The notes: generated by a model from the sequence alone, not told the origin. A stretch of 64,000 nucleotides of DNA from Zygnema cylindricum (GCA_037447655.1 JBBHKE010003483.1:1-64000), one strand, 5' to 3'. Counted from the first letter of the stretch, positions 40,586 to 51,838 are shown. Translations and numbers: made by a program.

Positions 40586-43500
40586 TGTTAAACCAGTCTG
40601 ATACGCATATCGCGATTAGTTTTGATTGTTTTTTTCGCCATTTCAAAACGTTTCTCCCCACACTCATTGCCAATGTTCGACTGGAATAAATTTGAACAAA
40701 TCCAATTTGAGAGTTTATTTTTCTGTCGGATGCTTAAAACGACAATCGCGTATGGAGAAATGATATTTGAAGTGGCGGAGAAAAATGAGCAATACAGTTA
40801 TATCGGTACATGGTGAATAGACTAGGCTTGTTACGAGGCCCATAAGGTAAGAAAACCGTGTGTTATTGTGTCCACACCGGGAAGAGATAGTCCCACACGC
40901 CGTAATCGGGTATTGCAATAAGGTTATTGGGTCTGTTTTGTGGTTTTTTATAATAAAACAAAAAAAAGAGAAATAACATATGGTCGCGCGGAGAAAACGA
41001 GGTGTGGACCTAATCAACGTGCTTGCGCGTGCGAGAAATCACAAGATACAGTACAATACAGTACACTACATACTGTACACCGCCAATCGTTATTAACGTA
41101 GTGTACTCTAATTCCGTCCCGCTTTCTTTTTTTTAATTCTCAAATAGCGTAGCTTATTCTATTTTTTTTTTTTTACGCCATTTAGGGTTATTTTCGAAGT
41201 ACTGTGCAAAACGGCAGTACGTCATCTTTTAAATAGTATGGTGCACGGTTAGAGTCAGACTGTACAAAAACGTACCTTTTTAAGTGAAAAGGTACAATTC
41301 ATTATGTTTAGTAGCCGTGGACGCATGAGAATGTGCGGTCTAAAAATGGGATCAAATCGGGTTGTCAAATATCACGTTCGCATATATTCGACCAACAACC
41401 ACGTTTCGACTGTGTGAACGTACGATTTGTGTACGATTTACTAGATTTTATACAAGTACCTATATTAGTGTAAGCATGTTTGCAACCGACATTTACTTTT
41501 TTCATTAACCCAAATTAGAATTATTAAACAATTAGAACGTATGTTTTTTTTTAAATTTTCAAATTGTTAATTAGCGTAAACCACGGTAATTATTCATATA
41601 CGCTAAAGAAACTTCTACGCTAATAGCGATTCGCGGTGTAGTTCACGAGCTCGATATTCTATCACTATTCTGACAATTAGATATTTTATTATTATCTTCC
41701 GTCGTTTTCCGATAATCGCTCGCTACTCGTCCCCAACTGTCTTTGTGATATCTAAAAATCTTTGAAATTGTACAGCTTTGTGACTATGTTACAAATATTT
41801 TGTTTCGAAAAAAAGGAAAGAAAAAAAGAGGCGATTTGATTATCAAAAGATAAAAGACAAAAAGATCATCCCCACAAAAGATAACAAAATCTTGCGCTTT
41901 TAAAGTTTTAAACTTTGCAACCATCGTACAAACTGAATATAAAAGATACGATGTTTACCGTTAATGCTATAATGTTAATGATTTATCCGGATCATAAAAT
42001 ACTAATTTAGTATATGTACATGCGGCAAGTTTTGGTCCACTTGCTGGAGTAATATTGTTCACATTATTCTAAATTTTTTTGCCAAAAATGTCGCGATCGA
42101 ACGAGTGTTATAAACTTTAATAATGATCTGAAGTGTACCTGTACGGTCCGTATAACTGAAAGGTTACCTGCCCATATTGTTTTATGGTATCGCTTCACTT
42201 GCATTGGTTACGTTTTTGGCGCTTGGAGACAAAAAACATAAACTGTTTTCCTTTTGATCGGGAAAAGGCCCACACGTGTCAAAGTCACTTGACAAGTGTA
42301 CTATATTTTCCTGTAGCTATTTGATCTCTACGATGGCGTTCCGTCGCCTCCAATATTTTGACCCAATTATCTATTTCCACCAACCATCTTAAACATATAT
42401 TCAGTATTGTTAGTTCGACTACATAACGGTAAGTCACTTTGACCCGCCGATTCTAAAGAAACAAATTAATTCCTACTATGCTAATGAACCATGGTAAATG
42501 ACGTGACAATATCTTGTTCCCTAAGGGTCAAGTTCCATAGTGTACGGAAATCCGCGACTATCCATACTATACCGTACCGCTTATTTTGTTTTTGTACGCG
42601 AAACAACATTACACAGAATCTTGCCAATACTCTCCGAAGGTCTGAAGGTAACACTGACATATTCATCCGTGAGGCGTTTGCTTAATTTTTCTCTGTCGCT
42701 ACCAGCGTACCTCAAGGAGGTGGGTTGGCAGCTACAGAAAAAAAATTAATCGCGACACATTGGACAATTAAGCTACGTGTCACGATGGACAACCAAAGAA
42801 AATTGACAAAATTTGCACATGACATGCGCTTTCCAAAATACAACCGAAAATAAAAATGAAATTTCGTAACTCTCCTTCGTCACTCTATTTTCAGTACCTT
42901 TTGCTCGTCACACTATTTCTGTCAAAAGACTTTCGCTATGTTCGAAAACACGAACCCTAAAAAATGAGCTTGCGTAGAAAACTATTGCGTTTGCAAAAGT
43001 ATAATTTTTTTGTCATATGATGACTTTGTACCCATGTACATGGTACGCAAGTGAAGATGACGTAAAATTTGTCGGTGCTAAAAATCTTAAGGATGTTCAA
43101 TATCGGATCATAGCTTACTTGGTGCCAGTCAATTTAGAACACGACAAACTCTTCATGATGGAACATCGACTAAATTAACCCGGCCCGTAGAGTTGGTCGT
43201 ACGATTACACAAACGACTGATGGAACTTGGCCGTAATAATGAATTTGGTGATTTAACAATTATTTTTAAAAATCAACCTCTATCTCAATATTTCTAGTGC
43301 TTGCCTATTGCTCTACATTTATTCTAAAGCTGTATTAAGTCTTAACCCTCCAATGTCCCACTAAAAAAATGTTGGATTTACGTGACACTCTCGACATTTA
43401 CCCTCATTCAAATGAACTATTAAGAGCTCACACTCTATCTCTAATCGTTCAAACCATACTTCAAAAATATCTTAAAGTTAATATTTTATTTCAAGTAATA

Positions 43501-44140
43501 CTATTTTTTACCATGAACATCACAAGAGTGGAACAAAATTGAGCCCATCGTCTAACACTCGTTTGCCATCTCGATTACATCCATGTAAATTGGCCATAAT
43601 TTTACATCCCGATGTAATCCGTCATATATTTGTTAACAATTCACACGCTTATTACAACACTGCATTGCACTCCCCGCACACTTACCTGATAATTCATCCG
43701 ACGGTTGATTCTCACGTCGTCGCCTTCTGTTACCAGTCTTTGTACGTAAGCACACGTAGGTGTGACGAAGGAACACCGCTATAACCTTCGGCGCTTTTGA
43801 TAGAGGTCCCTTTCGCATAAAATGCCCGCATTAAATGCACGAAAAACAATGAATAATTGAATATGCATGGAACAAAATGTAAGTGTTTATAAAATACGTT
43901 GACCTACTTTGACTTTTACCAACTGTGACGTAACAATAAGATCGGCCGCGTCAAAAATAACGAAGTCAATTTGATTTGTCGGCAGGATCATCTCGTTCGT
44001 CTGATGCAGTTTCGGACGAAAATTTGCTCGCAAAACTGCAAATGTGACGTTGCAACGTCATTTCTTACAATATTTTTCGTACATTTTTTTTGTACAGTGA
44101 AAAGTACGAAATTTATAAAAAGTTCAAAATCATGAAGAAT
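40586..44140. other. no supported gene
   Basis: About 3.5 kb of AT-rich DNA with many GTAC tetramers. It includes an inverted repeat near 41271-41294 (gtaccttttt ... aaaaggtac). Open frames are short and without motifs, and no splice-linked exons were recognised. Confidence 0.45.
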
Positions 44141-44778
44141 CATAGTTCAAAAGTAGGCGTTTTTATGATATGCCTTTGGTAGGCGCACAAAACTTGGCAC
44201 AAAACTCGCGTAGAGTAGGCATACTGTATGTGTGTGCGTTGTGCACACTCTTGTACGAACGTACGAATCTGACGTATGATCATAGTACAGCCCACGCTGC
44301 CGGACGATTTTTTTTAGCGAACTGACACGGCGTAGGATGACATTCCGCGGGAAATATAACCCAGAATTTATTTATTTTATCGTCCCATACTGCCTTGGTT
44401 GGTCAATTTGAGGCTTTATTTGGTGTGGATTTCAAAATTGCAGACGCTAATATGACAGATAGTCCTATCGTAAGTTGTGTTATGGGCTTTTCATGTGATA
44501 TTCTTAGATCGCTACTTTGATCAGCGACCGTCCGATCGTCCGAATCTGACGGTTTAAATAAAAAATACCTCAAAAATCATAGAAAAAAAAAATTGTCTCA
44601 ATGTTTTTCAAAATTTACACGATACGTTTAATTCTCTATCGATCGATGTGCAAATCAAACCTGTTACTTTTTTTTTTCATTTTGCAACCAATACAATATG
44701 GGTCTTAAGGTCATATTGTTTGTTTTACATACAACAGGCACATTGTATGGGCCTACTTTCCCCTACTTTTGAACTATG
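44141..44778 (+). mobile_element. hAT-like MITE copy 1
   Basis: TIRs CATAGTTCAAAAGTAGG and CCTACTTTTGAACTATG, with the 8-bp duplication TGAAGAAT at 44133-44140 and 44779-44786. The longest copy; about 270 bp of private internal DNA (44190-44460) precedes the shared body (gatcgctactttgatcagcg, tatgggtcttaaggtcatat). No transposase. Confidence 0.88.
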
Positions 44779-44786
44779 TGAAGAAT

Positions 44787-45360
44787 TAATGAATATTCGT
44801 AAAAAAGTCAAAAAAATCACGAATGAGACTTCTATGGCGCTTTTGCGTGCTCTCGGGAAGTTGTCGGTTTCGTGCGTGTGCCCAACGTGCACCCGGGGCC
44901 GTAGCTGGGTCGAAGATGTAAGCTTCGGGCGGAGCCGGAGGTCTGGAAGACCAACGGCTTCCGATTGGCGGTCTTCAATTGAAAATTGGACATGTGTGCA
45001 TGAAAAAAAGATGATTTAAGTGACGAATAAAACCTTTGAACACTACATATAGTCCTACACGATGTACTTGCCACGTTGCAAAACACGATTAGGTTTAAGT
45101 AACTAGCCAAGTGTTGACGCTAACCCTTGTTTTTTCTTTATATACATATACATACATACATATATATAACACCCTTAGAGACGGGCGATATACCAAACTA
45201 TGGAAGTTGTTGATGTTCGTGCTTACATCTAACGGTAGGATTCACCATAAGACAAAATGCCAAGATTATTTTGTCATTATCAAGTGCTGTTTAAATTAAA
45301 CTGAGTACAACTAACAAAATGTGCCAAAACAATAGAAAATGATGCTCTATATCGTCACCC
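44787..45360. other. no gene; includes partial MITE-2-like segment
   Basis: 44953-45030 resembles the right half of the hairpin MITE at 53.9 kb (ttccgattggc, caattgaaaat, gacatgtgtg, aaaaaagatg). Otherwise unassigned. Confidence 0.45.
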
Positions 45361-45470
45361 CTTCTTATACTATTATCCTATATAATACTATATAATAGTA
45401 TATAACAGTATATAATAGTATATAATTGTCTATTATATAATACTATATATAATACTATGCGCAAAATTCT
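45361..45470. repeat. AT-rich palindromic TATAATA(C/G)TA array
   Basis: Repeated ctatataatactatataatagtat units forming nested inverted repeats; likely to fold into hairpins or a cruciform. Confidence 0.75.
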
Positions 45471-46335
45471 CATATAGAGTGTGTATGGTACGGGGTAACA
45501 AGATAAAATATAATGGAATCATATTCTAATTCATGTTCGGTCCAAGAAAACATACATTAACGGGTAAATACAAAAACAAACAAATAAAATAAAATAAACA
45601 ATTGATTAATAACTAAATAGTAAAGGACAAAAAAATTAGACAATGTACTTCAATATCATTTGGGATTTTAAAACAAAATCACAACCAAACATTCACTAAA
45701 CGAAAACAAAACAAAAAAACAAAAAAGAAGAAAATGAAAAAAAAAACAAACAGAAGAAAAATAGAAATAAAACAGAAAATTAGAAAACTGCAAAAAATTA
45801 AAAGATTTACACAGGGAAAAGATGCTCAAAAACTTAATATTAAAAAAACTGATTCCATAACACAAAAAAAGAAAAAAAAAATGGGAAGGATACATATCCA
45901 CAGGAAAAAAAAATGCTTTATTTTTCAATTAACTGTACAAAACAAATTTTGTAGGAGGAAAAAAAAAATCCACTAATTAAGAAAACCGCCTCCACTAATA
46001 ATTCTAAGAATATATCTAAATAACAAAAGATTATATTTTTTAGGGCTTCCATAAATAAAAAAATTATCCAGAAACTTATGAAAATTTTGACAACCAAATT
46101 AAAAAAAAAAAGAAAAAAAAAAGAAAACCAACACAAAAATAAAAGTTGGGGACAATGAGAACTTAATATACAAAAAAAGAAAAACAAAAACCTAAATTGT
46201 CTTATCCAATAAACTGCAGTAGCTTTAATTACAAAAACAACCCCCCCCCCCAAAAAAAAGGACGGTTTACTGTGGAAATTGTACAATTAACCGTAATCCG
46301 AAAAAAAAAAAAAAAAAAAATTATTTAAAAACTTT
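45471..46335. other. A-rich non-coding DNA
   Basis: Dominated by A runs including a 20-plus-A stretch near 46300. Frames on either strand are Lys-rich or Phe-rich artefacts. Confidence 0.6.
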
Positions 46336-46575
46336 TTGAATTCTTCCGCTTTTTACCGTTTAAATGGTTAAACTGCTAAAACTGATCCATTATCAATTCC
46401 TTGAAACTGCTGAACCGTTAAAATTGTTTAACCGGTTAAACCATTTGAACTGGAAGACCGTTTAAACAGTGTTATATATTAAACTGTTTAAACCATTAAC
46501 TGCTGAAACCGTTCAGCTCTTAAAAACCATTCTTTAGTCGTATAAAAAAGTCAAGACTGTTACAAAGTTAAAAAC
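46336..46575. repeat. degenerate GTTTAAAC-rich repeat
   Basis: Iterated ccgtttaaa, ggttaaac, ctgtttaaac and ccggttaaacc motifs on both strands, including the palindrome ggtttaaccggttaaacc-like core near 46430. Lies just downstream of the acidic-protein gene on the minus strand. Confidence 0.55.
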
Positions 46576-46577
46576 AG

Positions 46578-48053
46578 TTAAACTGTCGTCACCATCGAAC
46601 CACTAAATCGAGGACGAGCAACATTCTGACGTCGTCTTTTTGGCCATGTGGCAGGCAAAAAATCTGCCACGTCAGCATCACTTTCCCTCTTAATAAAACC
46701 CATTTCAGACGAAAGTTGGGAATTGGCCGAAACCGCCAGCTCAGCATTTCTCTGACGCACATCTCCAGAATGTTCCATAACATCTTCAACTGCCATATCG
46801 GCATCATCTACCACATATCCCATCGCCACATCAGCAAATTTGTCCGATTGCCAGGTGTCACTGACTCGTCCATTTGGTTCCTCCGAAAATAAAACCCCGT
46901 AACTCCCGTTTTTAATTCTTATTTTTAGACGAGAGGAAGAGGGAGAGGGAGAGGGAGAAGGAGAAGGAGAGGGAGAAGGGGGAGAGACGGGTTGCATCGG
47001 TGCTTTCAATGTTTTCGGAACTTTCCGAGGAGGTCTCCTTTGACCCTTCAAAATTCGTCCCGTTTTTCGTCTTTTTACTCGGACTTTCTTCTCTGTCAGA
47101 TTTTGAATCTCAGCCGTCGATTTGGCCCCAGCTGTCATCTTGTTCGTATCTTCTTTGCCAGCTGTCTTTTGTCCTAACTTGTCAGCTGGACTGCCAGCTG
47201 ACACTCCGTTTGAACTGCCAACCAGCAATTCTTCTTTTACGAAAAAAGGAAACTCCGGAGTTTCTGTGTACCGTTTCGCTGCGAATTCCATTGAAACTAA
47301 ATTTTCTCCATTGTCGAAATCGGTCAAGGAAGTCGGAAAAATAATATGGGACTCCGGGGAACTACTCCGGGCCGGTTTTAAATTTAAATTTCGATTCAAG
47401 TTTTCTATTTGGTCTTGGTTAAGATTTTGGTTTAAATTTTGGTTCAAGTTTTGGCCCAAATTTTGGTTAACATCTGGTGTAAAATTTTGAGTCGAGCGTC
47501 GCATTTTTTCTTTATTTGAGTTTAATTTTAGCTCTTTCTCCAGAAATTTATTATTATCGATTTTCGAAGTTCTCGAAACTTTTCGGGGACGTCCCTGAAA
47601 TCGGTTCCCGGAACCTCTCCTTCTCCTCTTTCGGCTTCGCTCCTGTATTTTCTTTACCACTCCCTCTACCTCCACCCCCCCACTTCCCCCAAAATTCCCT
47701 CCCTCCTCGCCGGCAAAAGAGAGCGTGCCACTTGGCATAGAATCCATCCTCTCCGGTTCCATAAAAGACATAAAATCTTCTCCCTCCCCCTCTCCCTCCA
47801 TGTCTTCCTCTCTCTCTTCCCCCTTTTCCCTCTTCACTTCCACCACACCTCCTCCTCCTCCTTCCCCTAGTCCTTCCCCTTCCTCCTCTCCCCACGCCAG
47901 ATACTCCTCCCCCATTTCTCTCCCTCCCCCTCTCCCCTCTCCCTCTATCACTCTCCCCTCTCCCTCTCCCGCAAAATTTAAATCACTCCCCCCGTAAACT
48001 CCTCCCTCCCCTCCTCCCCCCCCCCTCCCTCCCCCCCTATATCTTCGTTCCAA
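46578..48053 (-). CDS. downstream half of acidic/basic low-complexity protein
   Basis: Open frame of 491 codons, not recognised. N-terminus is Gly/Glu-rich, continuing the compositional bias of the upstream frame. Then come a basic patch RKRRRRG (about 141-147) and AT-hook-like QGRPRKVSR (154-158 core), Asn repeats of QNLNQ (about 195-220), a second basic segment with KRRKTGRILKGQRRPPRK, an SPSPSP run and C-terminal PKRRRQNVARPRFSG. Predicted nuclear by composition. It is one frame off the upstream ORF; a length change in the C10 run at 48016-48025 would join them into about 961 residues. The internal ATG at 48053 is therefore probably not the true start. Confidence 0.55.
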   Translation of the reverse strand: MERRYRGGGRGGGGGEGGVYGGSDLNFAGEGEGRVIEGEGRGGGREMGEEYLAWGEEEGEGLGEGGGGGVVEVKREKGEEREEDMEGEGEGEDFMSFMEPERMDSMPSGTLSFAGEEGGNFGGSGGVEVEGVVKKIQERSRKRRRRGSGNRFQGRPRKVSRTSKIDNNKFLEKELKLNSNKEKMRRSTQNFTPDVNQNLGQNLNQNLNQNLNQDQIENLNRNLNLKPARSSSPESHIIFPTSLTDFDNGENLVSMEFAAKRYTETPEFPFFVKEELLVGSSNGVSAGSPADKLGQKTAGKEDTNKMTAGAKSTAEIQNLTEKKVRVKRRKTGRILKGQRRPPRKVPKTLKAPMQPVSPPSPSPSPSPSPSPSSSRLKIRIKNGSYGVLFSEEPNGRVSDTWQSDKFADVAMGYVVDDADMAVEDVMEHSGDVRQRNAELAVSANSQLSSEMGFIKRESDADVADFLPATWPKRRRQNVARPRFSGSMVTTV

Positions 48054-49462
48054 AAACTGTCCATCGCAAAACTCATGCTACAGCTGTTATCTGACGTGGC
48101 AGCTCTTGCTGACGTGTCATAATCACATGCTGATGTGGTAACTCCATATGCTGACGTGGCAAGACATTTCCCAAAACCGGCAACTTCTCCACCTCCCTCT
48201 CTCACTCCCCCTCTTTCTCCCTCAACACCTTGTTTTTCTCCCCTCTTTCCCTCCTCTTCTCCTTCCACTCCTCCCCTTCTCTCCCCTCCCTCCCACGTCT
48301 TACCCTCCCATATCTCTCCCTCCCCTCCCCACTTTCCACCTCCCTCTAGGGAATCATAAAAGGGAAATAATATCCAATGGAGGGCCTCGTCTAATATTGT
48401 TTGGACCGCTCTCTCTCTCTCCCTCTCCTCCCTCTCTAACCTTTCCATGTACTCCCTCTTTTTGTCAATTATACCCAAAATGGCAATTCTATTATTTTCC
48501 TTACTCCACGATAATTCCGTCCTTTCGTCCCTTATTTTCTCTCCCTCCTCCTCCTCCCCCTCCTCCTCTCTCTCCACCTCTCTCTCCTCTCTCTCCGTCT
48601 CTCTCTCCACCTCTCTCTCCACCTCTCTCTCCGCCTCTCTATCCGCCTCTCTATCCGCCTCTCTATCCGCCTCTCTCTCTTCGACTCTCTCCTCCCCTAC
48701 CTCCTCCCTCCTCTCCTCCTCTGTCTCCGCCCGCCTTTCTTCCTCTCTCCCGCCGTCTCTCTCCTCCTCACCTTTTTCCTCCTTTTCTAAGTTTCCCCCC
48801 TCCCCCTGCCCTTTTTCCCTTCCTCTTTCTACAGAAACTCCCAACTCTAAACCACTACCACTCCCCTCCTCCATCTCCCCTTCCTCCCTGTCCTCCCTCT
48901 CCTCTCTGTCCTCTTCACCCCCCCCTTCCCCCTCCTCTTCCTCTTCCTCCTCACCCTCCCCTTCCCCTTCCTCTTCCTCTTCCTCCTCTTCATCTTCGTC
49001 CTCCTCTTCCTCTTCCTCCTCCTCCTCCTCCTCCTCGTCCCCACCTTCTAAAAAGTCAAAGTCAACTCCAAAGTCAACATAGTCAAAGTCACCTCCTTCT
49101 CCCTCCTCCACTTCCCCTTCCCTCCCCCCTGGCTCCCTCTCCTCCCTCTCCTCTCCCTCATCCTCCCCCTCTTCCCTATGCCCCTTCACCACTTCCCCCT
49201 CTTCCTTCTCTCCCTCCTCCCCCTCCTCCTCCTCTTCGTCCTGTGACGTCCTCCCGTCCGACAGGTGGCTCCTGCTCCCCCCGTCGGAATCACTTCCACG
49301 TGTCAAACTGCCACGTGGCAGCGGAGTCAGACTGTCCGAGGAGGTGGTCGAAGGCACCGCCAGAGGAGAGTCAAAACTGACAGCTGGCTGACACGTGGCA
49401 GTTTCTGAGGGTGCCAGACGACGCGAGGGTGGAACGGTACGGCGTCGGTTAGTGACTTCCAT
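47978..49462 (-). CDS. upstream half of acidic low-complexity protein
   Basis: Frame opens upstream, but the codons before 49462 translate the GA-rich repeat (RERERE), so the ATG at 49462 (MEVTNRRRTVPPSRR) is the likelier start. About 494 codons: Ser-rich N-terminus, very long Glu/Asp tracts, an ERE-type charged helix, and one non-repetitive block (SWSKENNRIAILGIID ... ALHWILFPFYDSL). Then come Gly/Glu repeats and a motif series of Thr-Ser-Ala units encoded by repeated ACGTCAGCA (48080-48165). It ends at 47978 after the C10 run shifts frame. No domain recognised. Intronless, and the opposite-strand frames are Pro/Ser-rich mirrors. Confidence 0.55.
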   Translation of the reverse strand: MEVTNRRRTVPPSRRLAPSETATCQPAVSFDSPLAVPSTTSSDSLTPLPRGSLTRGSDSDGGSRSHLSDGRTSQDEEEEEGEEGEKEEGEVVKGHREEGEDEGEEREEREPGGREGEVEEGEGGDFDYVDFGVDFDFLEGGDEEEEEEEEEEEEDEDEEEEEEEEGEGEGEEEEEEEGEGGGEEDREEREDREEGEMEEGSGSGLELGVSVERGREKGQGEGGNLEKEEKGEEERDGGREEERRAETEEERREEVGEERVEEREADREADREADREAEREVEREVERETEREEREVEREEEGEEEEGEKIRDERTELSWSKENNRIAILGIIDKKREYMERLEREERERERAVQTILDEALHWILFPFYDSLEGGGKWGGEGEIWEGKTWEGGERRGGVEGEEEGKRGEKQGVEGERGGVREGGGEVAGFGKCLATSAYGVTTSACDYDTSARAATSDNSCSMSFAMDSFWNEDIGGEGGGGEEGREEFTGGVI

Positions 49463-49509
49463 CTCTCTCTCTCTCTTTCCCCCTATTTCTTTTCCTTTTT
49501 TTCCCTCTC

Positions 49510-49558
<49 letters not shown>

Positions 49559-50080
49559 TTCTCTCTCTCTCACTCACACACTCTCTCTCTCTCTTTCTTT
49601 CTTTTGCTCTGAGACTCCCTGTAGGTTTTCTCTCTTCCTCTCTCTGCCTTTGTTTTTCTCCCCGGGCTCTTTCTTTATGTTTTCTCTCCCTTCCTAACTT
49701 CCCTTTTCTCGCCCTCTCTCTCTTTTCCGTTCTCTCCCTCTCTCCCTCTCTCACTTTCTATCAGTTTAACCTTCTCAAACGGTTTCTTTTCCCCCTTTCC
49801 CTCTCTCTTCCGTACTTTTTATCCCTCCTTCCTACCCCTCTTTAACCTCCCTTTTGTCTCTCCCTCTCTCCTTCCGCTTCCTCTCCCTCTCACTTCTCTC
49901 CCTCTCTCGCTTTCTTGCTTTTTTGTACTTCAAAAAATCAATTGCCTCTTTTTTTTTTCTCCCCTCTCTCTCCCTCACTCCCTCTCTCTTATATCTCGCT
50001 CTCTCTCCCTCACTCCCTCTCTCTTATATCTCGCTCTCTCTCCCTCTCTATCTCTCTTCTCTGAAAAAAAAAAGGAATAA
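49463..50080. repeat. CT/GA-rich microsatellite tract, probable 5' leader region
   Basis: Near-pure ctctct runs (for example 49510-49560 and 49975-50060). On the minus strand this GA-rich DNA lies directly upstream of the 49462 ATG, where plant genes often carry GA-rich leaders. Frames through it (RERERE, SLSLSL) are artefacts. Confidence 0.8.
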
Positions 50081-50202
50081 AAACCTTCTTTGGTTTTCTC
50101 TCTCGGTTTATTTCTGTTTTTTCCCAGAGTCAAAGTTTTAGGAAGTTTTCAGTTCATTGCAATTTTTTCACCTAATAATCCGATATTAGGGTTTGAAAAA
50201 GT

Positions 50203-50345
50203 CCACGTGGCAGCCTTTTCCTTGACCAGCTCGCCAAGTAGCCACCAAAATTGGAAAAAAGTACAAACACGTACAAAATATTTCGGTTCTGTTTCAAAAC
50301 TGCCCGACGAATGAAAATTTGCCATCAAAAACAGGTTGCCACGTG
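50203..50345 (-). promoter_or_regulatory. G-box-like sites upstream of the acidic-protein gene
   Basis: CCACGTGGCA at about 50203-50212 and GCCACGTGCA at about 50338-50347 contain the CACGTG core bound by plant bZIP/bHLH factors. Their position 0.75-0.9 kb upstream of the minus-strand start makes a promoter role possible but unproved. Confidence 0.3.
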
Positions 50346-50349
50346 CAGT

Positions 50350-51517
50350 ATGCGTGTCACATACAGGTGAGTGTACGGTCAACAATCATGACGTTTGGTA
50401 CATTGGAATCGTACTTGTTCACGCTTTCGTAAAACGTACGTATCTTTGAATTGTTCAGCGGGTACAAACGGCTGCAAATTACATTTAGCTATGAATCTAT
50501 GATACGAGTGGTGCATGCTGGTCGGCAGCTGACAAAAATTGGCGGGAAAAGGACGTCGAAACGGAATGGGAGGAGTTTCCGAAGCTTCGGTGAGAATCCA
50601 GGGTTTTCGCGACGTATCTCTCCGGGGTTTTGGGCAGATAAAAAAAACATTTCAAGGGTTTTCAGTTGAAATTGATGATGTAAATTTAAATATGAGTAAG
50701 AACAAATATAGACTAATGTATGTTCCAGTATTGTTTTCATTTTGCAAAGTACCGTGTTTATCTAGCAATTTGTTTTTCCTGTGTCTACTTTCTGAGTTTG
50801 TCCTTTGTATATTTCTTACGAGACACTTCTCCAGAGTCAAAGTATGGAAATGACGTGTCAAGTGAAACGGGCAGCTCCGTGTACGTCTACGTGGAATTAA
50901 TGACGTCACCCACTTTAACCGCATCGAATTTGGTACTTTTGTTCCGGTCGCCCACGCCGAATCGGTCAGAAGTACCAGAAATTCAAATATTGAAACCACG
51001 CTCAACAGAAAATGTGTACGGACATCCACCAAAGGATATAGTTCGCATTTTTTCACGCGTAAACTTCCCAAAGGATCTGTACGAAATGTACGTAAGGACA
51101 AACTTCCACACGAATCTACGATATCCTTGTATTCAGATTGGAGGAGTGACAGATGGCAGCTAGATAGAAAGTCTCTCGCACAAATAAGGAGTCGGCTCAG
51201 CACCTGTACCCTTACATACCGTACATCGATTAAGATATTAAGGACGGTCCAGATTTTACTTTGGAATTTTGGATACTATCCGCAAAGTCCACGAAAAGCC
51301 CTGAAACCCTGTCGGCTTAAAGGGGGTATTTGTGTATACATGGCATTTTCGCGGACTCTTAACGGGGAGTATATTGTAGTTGTTTCCCGCGAAGTTTCTG
51401 TGGTCACCAATAGTCCGAAAAACGTGTATATCCAGTTTATTCGTACAATACACGTACATTGACGGTTATTAAATATAGCCACGCGTATAGTACTAATTCA
51501 AGGCAAATAAAGTTTCT
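50350..51517. other. no supported gene
   Basis: GTAC-rich DNA with overlapping short frames of up to 183 codons on both strands. None has a recognisable motif, and mutual overlap argues that at most one could be real. Confidence 0.4.
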
Positions 51518-51525
51518 ATCTGTAC

Positions 51526-51830
51526 CATAGTTCAAAAGTAGGCGTTTTTTAGTAGGCCTTTGGTCGGCGCCTTTAGCGTAACTAGTGTTATGGGATTTTC
51601 ATGTGATCTTCTTAGATCGCTATTTTGATCGGCGACCGACCGATCGTCTGAATCTGACGGTGTAAATAATTTTTTTTGGTCCGAATGTTTTAATTGGTCC
51701 AATTTTTTGTCCGGATGTTTTAATTGGCCCAATTTGGTCGGAATACAATATGGGTCTTAAGGTCATATTGTATGTTTTGCATACAATAGGCATATTGTAT
51801 GGGCCTACTTTCACCTACTTTTGAACATTG
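51526..51830 (+). mobile_element. hAT-like MITE copy 2
   Basis: Starts CATAGTTCAAAAGTAGGCG and ends CCTACTTTTGAACATTG (one TIR change). Flanks ATCTGTAC (51518-51525) and ATCTGTAT (51831-51838) match at 7 of 8. Internal deletion relative to copy 3. Confidence 0.85.
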
Positions 51831-51838
51831 ATCTGTAT

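Noticed and set aside
40178-40689. Cys/Tyr/Met and His/Thr/Tyr-rich frames
   Set aside because: CATA microsatellite read in several frames on both strands.
45668-46286. Phe-rich minus and Lys-rich plus frames
   Set aside because: A-rich DNA with no motif or splice context.
48148-49380. Plus-strand 410-codon Pro/Leu/Ser frame and a 211-codon Ser frame
   Set aside because: Antisense mirrors of the Glu/Arg-rich minus-strand gene; no motif, pure low complexity.
49449-49754. RERERE frame on the minus strand
   Set aside because: CT/GA microsatellite; likely untranslated leader.
50652-51203. 183-codon minus-strand frame and a 147-codon plus-strand frame overlapping it
   Set aside because: Mutually overlapping, no recognised motif, no intron or repeat context supporting either.
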